A stretch of DNA of 6,188 nt from CAZAQK01 sp050249355 (GTDB lineage: Bacteria; Pseudomonadota; Alphaproteobacteria; Rickettsiales; SXRF01): assembly GCA_050249355.1 (NCBI GenBank), contig JBFWQQ010000105.1, positions 1 to 6,188 on the forward strand, read 5' to 3'. The notes beneath the pieces were generated by a model. That model did not search any database. It was not told the DNA's origin and saw nothing but the letters and a program-made list of their open reading frames with translations. Positions 1 to 5,311 of the stretch are shown here, one piece after another. Every line of letters starts with the position of its first letter. The stretch's first letter is position 1. The position numbers and the translations under genes were made by a program.

Positions 1-2
1 TC

Positions 3-335
3 GCCTTGCATGAAAAAAGCATGGCCCGACTGTTTGAGCGATACTTCACCGGCCGTAATGAAATACCTTAGGTAAATCTGGGGCCGCAGCATTATGTCGG
101 ACATGCCGGAAGGCATCGCGGTAAAGACCGCAATCTGCTGATATTTTTTAATGATGAAGAGTTGCGGCAGCATGTCCGCTCCAAAGATACGATCATTGTT
201 GATTTCCCGCCCAACGAAACCCATGTCGAGAAACTGGGTGAGCGTCCTCCCGCGGCTGTTGTCCCTAAACGCCGCAGCTTGATGGATATAGTTTTGTTCC
301 GCAACAGATCACACGAAGCAGGAAGAAGCGCATGA
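3..335 (+). pseudogene. 3' part of an unrecognised ORF with an in-frame TAG
   Basis: The frame is open from the window edge to TAG at 69-71 (22 codons, ending FTGRNEIP). It then stays open for 87 more codons to TGA at 333-335, which overlaps the ilvN ATG in an ATGA. The second part reads as a soluble, charged protein (for example RNLLIFFNDEELRQHV, then DTIIVDFPPNETHVEKLGER) and has coding-like codon use. No good start codon with a ribosome binding site follows the TAG: the first ATG in frame is at 282-284, and before it there is only TTG at 162-164 and at 279-281. This favours one gene interrupted by a nonsense mutation (CAG to TAG is one option) over two genes. TAG is also the leuA stop, so it is not obviously reassigned. 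Alternatives are a true gene end at 71 followed by a decaying remnant, or a sequencing error. I do not recognise the family. It does not resemble the C-terminus of IlvB, the usual upstream partner of ilvN. Confidence 0.5.
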
Positions 336-880
336 CTGAACAGACATTGGATATCGTCTACGACATCCCGGCGGTCAGCGACGAGATACGCCCGCACACA
401 CTGGTGGTGTTGGTGGATAACGAATTTGGCGTGCTGGCACGCGTGGTCAGCTTGTTTTCCGGCCGGGGCTACAACATCGAATCGCTCACGGTTGCTGAGG
501 TGGAGCATGAGAAAAAACGTTCGCGCATCACCATTGTCACCAGCGGTACGCAGCATGTGATCGACCAGATACGCAAGTTGCTGGATAAAATGGTGCCGGT
601 CCACTGGGTAGTGGACATGACGGTGGAATTGCCGCATGTCGAACGCGAGCTGGCGCTGGTAAAAGTGGTGTGTGATAAGGCGCAATATCCAGAGTTATCG
701 AACATAACCGCAGGGTTTGGCGCTCGCGTGGTGGATGAAACAGGCAATGTATATGTATTTGAGCTGACCGGAGAAAAACAAATGGTTGATGAGTTCATTG
801 AACGGATGCAGCCGCTCGGCCTTACCGAAGTATGCCGCACCGGGGTGGCCGCGATCTCCAAGGGCAGCGACACGTTATGA
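332..880 (+). CDS. ilvN: Acetolactate synthase small (regulatory) subunit
   Basis: This is the regulatory subunit of acetohydroxyacid synthase (EC 2.2.1.6). It binds the catalytic large subunit in the cytoplasm, raises its activity and carries valine feedback inhibition in the first common step of branched-chain amino acid synthesis. The 182 residues are near the family norm (about 160-190). An N-terminal ACT domain spans about residues 20-95, with HTLVVLVDNE, GVLARVVSLFSGRGYNIESL and RITIVTSG. The C-terminal small-subunit domain starts near VELPHVERELALVKV (about 99-113) and runs to about 172. The start is supported by AGGA at 320-323, 8 bases before ATG. Phe32 sits in the effector loop (DNEFGVL), where I expect Pro, Ala or Ser; Gly33 is kept. 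The stop overlaps the next gene's ATG. No ilvB is seen directly upstream. The symbol ilvH would be equally acceptable. Confidence 0.95.
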   Translation: MTEQTLDIVYDIPAVSDEIRPHTLVVLVDNEFGVLARVVSLFSGRGYNIESLTVAEVEHEKKRSRITIVTSGTQHVIDQIRKLLDKMVPVHWVVDMTVELPHVERELALVKVVCDKAQYPELSNITAGFGARVVDETGNVYVFELTGEKQMVDEFIERMQPLGLTEVCRTGVAAISKGSDTL

Positions 881-2049
881 GTTCTGCAGCGTTGCGCGCG
901 TTCTTCTTCGGCAGATCGTGGCGCAACCGGCCCTATCTCATTTCGCCATTCTTTGATTTCATGATGAGTGGGGGGTTAGCGATCATTGTCATTGCGCTGA
1001 TCCTGCTGCTACTTCCGCCGCAGGCGGCGGATTTTGACCGGCACGTATTGTTTGCCAGTGTGCTGATGGCCTATCTTGCCTATCTGGTGAATGATCCACA
1101 TTTCATGGTGTCGTATCAACTGTTATATGACAAGTTCCCGGAACGCTTGCAAAGGCTGCGGCATCACCGGGAATTGTATCTGCGTACGCTGGCAGCCGGC
1201 GTGTTTGTGCCGGTGCTGATGCTAGGATATTTCTGTTACGCGCTGGCCTTGCACGATGCCAGGCTAATGAACTGGGCCTTTACCGCCATGATGCTGATCG
1301 TTGGCTGGCATTATACCAAGCAGGCGTTTGGTGTGTTCATTATGTTATCAGCAGTAAAGAAGGTGTTCTACCCGCAGTGGCAGCGCCTGTTTTTTCTGGT
1401 TAACAGCTATGTGGTGTGGATCGTCTACTGCATATCCGCCCTGTCGTATAACGATCATTACGATGATTATATTGCACAAGTCGGCGGGTTGGATCTGGTG
1501 CCGTTAACGCTGTTCACACTGAACGCCGACGCGACTAACATTGTGGGTGGGGTATTCGTGTTCTTTGCCTTGGGTTCACTCCTGCTGGCGGTATGGGATC
1601 GTAAGAATCCGGCCTATTCCAAGACCGGGTTGCTCGGGTATCTTTCCATGTATTACCTGTTGCTGTCGGCAGCCCTGCATCCCATGCTGATCCTGGTCTA
1701 TCCATTCTTCCATTCCCTGCAGTATCTACTGTTCGTATATGCGTATCGTCGTGGCGAGGCCGGCCATAAATTATCCACCGCACAAGATGAGATGCAACGC
1801 AGTGCAATCCGCTGGCAGGTGGTGCGCTCGGTGGGGCTTGCGCTGGTACTGGGTGTGGTGTTTTTTTTCCTGTTTCCTGCTTTGCTTGAGCAATGGTTCA
1901 ATTCGCAGCAGAACCTGTTCCTGCCGGTAACCGCCGCATTTATCATTTTCATTAACATTCACCATTATTTTATAGATAACGTACTATGGCGAAAAGAAAA
2001 TGAAGAGGTAGGCCGCTATCTTTTTTTTGATAAAAAGGCAGCCGTGTGA
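877..2049 (+). CDS. Multi-pass membrane protein of unknown function with conserved-looking histidine clusters
   Basis: I do not recognise a named family. The start is taken at ATG 877, which forms an ATGA overlap with the ilvN stop and has AAGGG at 860-864. An ATG at 832 in the same frame would overlap ilvN by 49 bases. The 390-residue product has about 9-10 likely membrane segments, roughly at 32-48, 56-72, 105-125, 132-156, 171-189, 222-240, 252-270, 272-290, 316-336 and 348-365. There is no clear cleavable signal peptide. Histidines sit in motif-like clusters near membrane borders: NDPHF (His75), RHHRE (96-97), GWHYTKQ (145), HPM (268), FFHSLQYL (279) and INIHHYFIDNVLWR (362-363). This pattern recalls membrane metalloenzymes such as desaturases or Brp/Blh-type carotenoid oxygenases, but I cannot assign it to either. 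Two T8 runs (1861-1868 and 2021-2028) lie in the frame. Its position between ilvN and the GNAT gene implies co-translation. Confidence 0.85.
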   Translation: MSSAALRAFFFGRSWRNRPYLISPFFDFMMSGGLAIIVIALILLLLPPQAADFDRHVLFASVLMAYLAYLVNDPHFMVSYQLLYDKFPERLQRLRHHRELYLRTLAAGVFVPVLMLGYFCYALALHDARLMNWAFTAMMLIVGWHYTKQAFGVFIMLSAVKKVFYPQWQRLFFLVNSYVVWIVYCISALSYNDHYDDYIAQVGGLDLVPLTLFTLNADATNIVGGVFVFFALGSLLLAVWDRKNPAYSKTGLLGYLSMYYLLLSAALHPMLILVYPFFHSLQYLLFVYAYRRGEAGHKLSTAQDEMQRSAIRWQVVRSVGLALVLGVVFFFLFPALLEQWFNSQQNLFLPVTAAFIIFINIHHYFIDNVLWRKENEEVGRYLFFDKKAAV

Positions 2050-2534
2050 TCATAGATATAGACCCGGCAAAATTTCCTGAAGATAAAAAGGTGGTGCAGG
2101 AATTATTCCGCGAATACCAGCAGCTGTTAGGTATCGATCTGGGATTTCAGGATTTTGAGCATGAACTGGCATCACTGCCCGGACGTTATGTGCAGCCCGC
2201 TGGAAATATCGCGCTGGCGCGCCTGGACAAACAGGTGGCAGGATGTATATGCTGGTACCCGATGTCAGAAGAAGTGGTTGAAATTAAGAGGTTATATGTG
2301 CGTCCGGCGTTCCGGGGCCGCAATGTCGGACGGATGCTGATGCAATATACGATCGAATCGGTGACCAAGGCAGGGTATGAAAAGGCGCGCCTCGATTCGC
2401 TGGGCAGGCTGAAAGAGGCGGCAAATCTCTACGAATCCTTTGATTTTAAGCGCATTAGCCCGTATAACGAGAACCCGCTGCCGGATGTGTATTATATGGA
2501 ACTCGATCTGGCTGCCCGTAAACAGCCAGCATGA
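2046..2534 (+). CDS. GNAT family N-acetyltransferase
   Basis: This is a predicted cytoplasmic acetyl-CoA-dependent N-acetyltransferase of 162 residues, a typical single GNAT domain length. The substrate is unknown. Visible elements are the central strand VVEIKRLYVRP (about 77-87), the acetyl-CoA pyrophosphate loop RGRNVG (90-95) leading into helix GRMLMQYTIESVTKAGY, and the C-terminal signature LYESFDFKRISPYNENP (about 129-144) followed by DVYYMEL. The usual R-x-x-G-x-G/A loop has Asn at the middle glycine position. The GTG start at 2046-2048 is chosen because it makes a GTGA overlap with the preceding stop and has AAGG at 2035-2038. The next in-frame Met is residue 73, which is too late. The ending ATGA overlaps an alternative ilvC start. 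The context suggests a link to the membrane protein or to amino acid metabolism, but nothing in the sequence names a substrate. Confidence 0.9.
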   Translation: MIIDIDPAKFPEDKKVVQELFREYQQLLGIDLGFQDFEHELASLPGRYVQPAGNIALARLDKQVAGCICWYPMSEEVVEIKRLYVRPAFRGRNVGRMLMQYTIESVTKAGYEKARLDSLGRLKEAANLYESFDFKRISPYNENPLPDVYYMELDLAARKQPA

Positions 2535-2541
2535 TATTGGA

Positions 2542-2548
2542 AAGGAAG
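2542..2548 (+). promoter_or_regulatory. Ribosome binding site selecting the second ilvC ATG
   Basis: AAGGAAG lies a few bases before ATG 2552 and after the alternative ATG at 2531, so it can serve only the downstream start. This, with the family N-terminus MKVYYDSDADL, places the main ilvC start at 2552. Confidence 0.75.
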
Positions 2549-2551
2549 CCC

Positions 2552-3571
2552 ATGAAAGTTTATTATGATTCTGACGCCGACCTGAAACTCATACAGGGCA
2601 AGAAAGTCGCCATCATCGGTTATGGCAGCCAGGGGCATGCCCATGCTGCCAACCTGCGCGATTCCGGTGTAAAGGATATTCGTGTGGCGCTGCGCCCGGA
2701 TTCTATTTCGGTTGCCAAGGCCAAAAACGCCAAGTTTGAAGTGATGACCCCTGCCGAAGCGGCCAAGTGGGCCGACGTGGTGATGATGCTGGCACCCGAC
2801 GAAAAGCAGGCGGAGATATATGCCAATGAAGTTGCGCCCAATATTAAAAAAGGTGCCAGCCTTGTGTTCGCTCACGGGTTCAATGTGCATTTTGAACTTA
2901 TCGTTCCCCGCGCCGACATGGATGTGTGGATGGTGGCACCCAAAGGCCCCGGCCATACCGTGCGCGGTGAATATACTAAAGGCGGCGGTGTGCCGTGCCT
3001 TATTGCGGTGTATCAGGACGCATCCGGCAATGCCAAGGAACTGGCGCTATCCTATGCGTCTGCTGTGGGCGGTGGCCGCAGCGGTATCATCGAAACCAGC
3101 TTCCGCGAGGAATGCGAGACTGACCTGTTCGGTGAGCAGGTGGTGCTGTGCGGTGGCCTGACCAATCTGGTGCAGGCGGGGTTTGAAACGCTGGTGGAAG
3201 CGGGTTATGCGCCGGAGATGGCGTATTTCGAGTGCCTGCACGAAGTGAAGCTGATCGTCGACCTGATGTATGAAGGCGGTATCGCCAACATGCGTTATTC
3301 CATTTCCAACACGGCGGAATATGGCGATTATAAAACCGGCCCGCGCATCGTGACCGAAGAAACCAAAAAGGAAATGAAACGCGTGCTGGATGATATCCAG
3401 TCGGGCCGTTTCGCCCGCGACTGGATGCTGGAAAACAAAGCCGGTTGCCCGAACCTCAAAGCCTCGCGCCGCATTTCACAGCGTCATCCCATCGAAGAAG
3501 TGGGTGGCAAGCTGCGTGGCATGATGCCGTGGATCGCCAAGAACAAGCTGGTCGATAAAGCGCAGAATTGA
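2552..3571 (+). CDS. ilvC: Ketol-acid reductoisomerase, class I
   Basis: This enzyme (EC 1.1.1.86) converts acetolactate or acetohydroxybutyrate to the dihydroxy acid using NAD(P)H and Mg2+, the second common step to valine, isoleucine and leucine. At 339 residues it is the short class I form. The N-terminal Rossmann domain (about 1-182) has GYGSQG at 23-28 and cofactor loop VALRPDSIS (45-53) with Arg48, Ser51 and Ser53, which suggests NADPH use. Catalytic and metal residues by family alignment from memory are His108 (AHGF), Lys131 (KGPGH), Asp191 and Glu195 (DLFGEQ), Glu227 and Glu231 (FECLHE), and Ser252. The C-terminal knotted domain (about 183-328) is complete. Pro49-Asp50 replace the more usual K/E-G in the cofactor loop. 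An in-frame ATG at 2531 overlaps the GNAT stop and would add MILERKP to the N-terminus; the conserved N-terminus and ribosome binding site favour 2552. Confidence 0.97.
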   Translation: MKVYYDSDADLKLIQGKKVAIIGYGSQGHAHAANLRDSGVKDIRVALRPDSISVAKAKNAKFEVMTPAEAAKWADVVMMLAPDEKQAEIYANEVAPNIKKGASLVFAHGFNVHFELIVPRADMDVWMVAPKGPGHTVRGEYTKGGGVPCLIAVYQDASGNAKELALSYASAVGGGRSGIIETSFREECETDLFGEQVVLCGGLTNLVQAGFETLVEAGYAPEMAYFECLHEVKLIVDLMYEGGIANMRYSISNTAEYGDYKTGPRIVTEETKKEMKRVLDDIQSGRFARDWMLENKAGCPNLKASRRISQRHPIEEVGGKLRGMMPWIAKNKLVDKAQN

Positions 3572-3582
3572 CAGATTTTCTT

Positions 3583-3597
3583 AATGGCTTTGCCATT
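3583..3597 (+). other. Small stem-loop just after ilvC
   Basis: AATGGC (3583-3588) and GCCATT (3592-3597) form a perfect 6-bp stem with a TTT loop, 12 bases past the ilvC stop. No T-run follows, so it is not a canonical intrinsic terminator. It could protect the transcript 3' end or be chance. Confidence 0.25.
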
Positions 3598-3606
3598 TAG
3601 AGAATC

Positions 3607-3691
3607 GTCATCCCGGAAAATGCATGGCATTTATCCGGGATCTCGTGCAGCATACCGTGTCGCCCTAGATCCCCGCTTTCGCGGGGATGAC
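3607..3691. repeat. Compound palindromic intergenic element with two hairpins
   Basis: This 85-bp element is bounded by the inverted repeat GTCATCCC (3607-3614) and GGGATGAC (3684-3691). Inside are two hairpins. Hairpin A pairs 3610-3623 with 3627-3641, with one bulged A at 3633 and loop ATG at 3624-3626. Hairpin B pairs ATCCCCGC (3669-3676) with GCGGGGAT (3681-3688) around TTTC. GGGATC (3637-3642) could instead pair with GATCCC (3668-3673), so alternative folds exist. From memory, the ends resemble the GTCATCCC-type interspersed palindromes common between genes in alphaproteobacterial and rickettsial genomes. Copy number cannot be judged from one copy. There is no T-run after either hairpin, so a strong intrinsic terminator is unlikely. 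The element lies between ilvC and leuA and may set how far transcription from ilvC continues. Confidence 0.75.
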
Positions 3692-3714
3692 AAGTTAAAA
3701 AATATCGAATACAT

Positions 3715-3733
3715 ATGGTTAGTCACTAACCAT
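3715..3733. promoter_or_regulatory. Perfect 19-bp palindrome before leuA, possible operator
   Basis: ATGGTTAGT (3715-3723) and ACTAACCAT (3725-3733) are exact inverted repeats around a single C. The palindrome sits in an AT-rich stretch and ends 1 base before the leuA Shine-Dalgarno (AGGA at 3735-3738). It could be the site of a dimeric repressor. In RNA, a 7-bp stem with a GTCAC loop next to the ribosome binding site could affect translation. No clear -35/-10 pair was found nearby, and the regulator is unknown. Confidence 0.45.
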
Positions 3734-3748
3734 TAGGACATAATCCCT

Positions 3749-5293
3749 ATGAAAGAACGCATCATCATCTTCGATACTACCTTACGTGATGGCGAGCAAT
3801 CGCCCGGTATGTCCATGAATCTGGATGAAAAGCTGCTGGTGGCTGAGGGGCTGGATGCCATGGGCGTCGATGTGATCGAGGCTGGATTCGCCATGGCCAG
3901 CAACGGCGATTTCGAAGCGGTGCGTGAGATAGCAGGCCGTATAAAAAATTCTGTCGTATGCTCGCTGGCGCGTGCAAAAACCGCCGATATCGAACGCGCC
4001 GCTGAAGCGCTGAAACCGGCCAAGCAATCACGCATCCACACCTTCATTTCTACCAGCGACATCCACCTGAAATACCAGTTCAAACTGTCGAAGGACGAAG
4101 TGCTCGATATCATCAAAGACACGGTGGGGCTGGCGCGCAAATTCACTGACAATGTGGAATGGTCGGCTATGGATGCCACGCGCTCTGATAAGGACTATCT
4201 GTGTAAAGCGCTCGAAGTTGCCATCAAGGCGGGCGCTACCACGGTAAATATCCCCGACACAGTGGGCTACGCTACGCCGGATGATTACGGCGACCTGATC
4301 GCATACATCAGGAATAACGTATCGAATATCGACAAGGCGATCATTTCCACCCACTGCCAGAACGACCTTGGCCTTGCTACCGCCAACTCGCTGGCCGCCA
4401 TCCGCAACGGCGCCCGCCAGATCGAGTGCACCATCAACGGTATTGGTGAGCGGGCAGGGAATACAGCGCTGGAAGAAGTGGTAATGGCAATAAAAACCCG
4501 CGCCGACATGTATGATTTCGCTGTCGATATCGACACCACCCATATCATGAAACTATCGCGATTGGTTCAGAACATCACCGGCGCGTTGGTGCAGGTGAAC
4601 AAGGCCATCGTAGGCGCTAACGCGTTCGCGCATGAATCCGGCATCCATCAGGACGGCATGCTGAAACATTCCGGCACCTACGAGATCATGACGCCCGAAT
4701 CGGTCGGCCTGACCAAATCCAATCTCGTGTTGGGCAAACATTCGGGCCGCCACGCGTTGAAGGATCGTATCAGGGAATTGGGTATAGAGATCGGCGATAA
4801 TGCGTTCGAAGAAGCATTCCACCGCTTTAAGGAGTTGGCCGACAAGAAAAAGGAAGTATTCGACGAGGATATACTCACGCTGCTGGATTCCGAATCGCGC
4901 AAGGAAGACCCGATCCAGTTGCAGTCGCTGCACATCACCTGCGGCACCGATGGGCCGCAAACAGCGATGTTGTCGCTCACGGTCGACGGCGAGGTACGCC
5001 GCACCACGGTGGAAGGAAATGGGCCGGTGGACGCCGCGTTCAACGCTATCCGCGCTCTGGTGCCGCACGATCACAAGCTGAAGCTCTATCAGGTGCATGC
5101 GGTAACGCACGGTACCGATGCGCAGGCCGAAGTGACCGTGCGTTTACAGACGCAGGACGGGCGAATCGTTAACGGTAATGACAGCGATGTCGACACGGTT
5201 GTTGCATCCGTGCTTGCCTATATCAGCGCACTGTGTAAATTGCAGAGATTACAGGAACGTAAAAGCGTGTTGCCGAAAGCATCCGCTTCATAG
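3749..5293 (+). CDS. leuA: 2-isopropylmalate synthase
   Basis: This enzyme (EC 2.3.3.13) condenses acetyl-CoA with 2-oxoisovalerate, the committed step of leucine synthesis, and is normally inhibited by leucine. The 514 residues fit the type I LeuA family. The HMGL-like TIM barrel covers about residues 4-270, with FDTTLRDGEQSPG (8-20, Arg13 and Asp14), VDVIEAGF (40-47), IPDTVGY (168-174), STHCQNDLGLATANS (200-214) and NGIGERAGN (230-238). A linker includes GANAFAHESGIHQDGM (289-304). The C-terminal LeuA allosteric domain, about 390-497, is intact, so feedback control by leucine is likely. The metal-site segment reads HCQ (202-204) rather than the commoner H-x-H. The start is supported by AGGA at 3735-3738, 10 bases before ATG, and by the family N-terminus. 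It stops at TAG. A palindromic element and a 19-bp dyad lie upstream; mreB follows after 18 bases. Confidence 0.97.
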   Translation: MKERIIIFDTTLRDGEQSPGMSMNLDEKLLVAEGLDAMGVDVIEAGFAMASNGDFEAVREIAGRIKNSVVCSLARAKTADIERAAEALKPAKQSRIHTFISTSDIHLKYQFKLSKDEVLDIIKDTVGLARKFTDNVEWSAMDATRSDKDYLCKALEVAIKAGATTVNIPDTVGYATPDDYGDLIAYIRNNVSNIDKAIISTHCQNDLGLATANSLAAIRNGARQIECTINGIGERAGNTALEEVVMAIKTRADMYDFAVDIDTTHIMKLSRLVQNITGALVQVNKAIVGANAFAHESGIHQDGMLKHSGTYEIMTPESVGLTKSNLVLGKHSGRHALKDRIRELGIEIGDNAFEEAFHRFKELADKKKEVFDEDILTLLDSESRKEDPIQLQSLHITCGTDGPQTAMLSLTVDGEVRRTTVEGNGPVDAAFNAIRALVPHDHKLKLYQVHAVTHGTDAQAEVTVRLQTQDGRIVNGNDSDVDTVVASVLAYISALCKLQRLQERKSVLPKASAS

Positions 5294-5311
5294 TCATACA
5301 GGGAGTTACCT

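Noticed and set aside
92..685. Long minus-strand open frame of 197 codons opposite ilvN
   Set aside because: It lies almost wholly opposite the confident ilvN gene and the upstream + strand frame, its composition is rich in His and Arg as in antisense shadows, and it shows no family motif.
832..876. Earlier ATG for the membrane protein
   Set aside because: It would overlap ilvN by 49 bases and add a charged 15-residue leader; ATG 877 gives the ATGA overlap seen at the neighbouring junctions.
2021..2049. Slippage on the T8 run near the end of the membrane gene fusing it to the GNAT protein
   Set aside because: The -1 frame, which matches the GNAT frame, meets TGA at 2028-2030 at once, and the +1 frame does not join the GNAT frame. 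No fusion is possible.
3624..3668. 14-codon frame inside the palindromic element
   Set aside because: The start lies in the hairpin loop, there is no ribosome binding site, and no leucine or valine codon run suggests attenuation.
3669..3700. Intrinsic terminator formed by the GC-rich hairpin ATCCCCGC/GCGGGGAT
   Set aside because: The stem is strong, but it is followed by GACAAGTTAAAA with no T-run, and the other strand lacks one too.
3687..3715. Sigma-70 promoter with ATGACA as -35 before leuA
   Set aside because: The hexamer at 17-bp spacing (TACATA) matches the -10 consensus poorly, and the ATGACA is part of the repeat end.
3584..3736. 50-codon open frame in the ilvC-leuA gap as a leucine leader peptide
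   Set aside because: It has no Shine-Dalgarno sequence and no run of leucine codons, and it runs straight through the palindromic element.
4028..4543. Minus-strand open frame opposite leuA
   Set aside because: It is a shadow of leuA: it lies wholly inside it and has no recognisable motif or ribosome binding site context.
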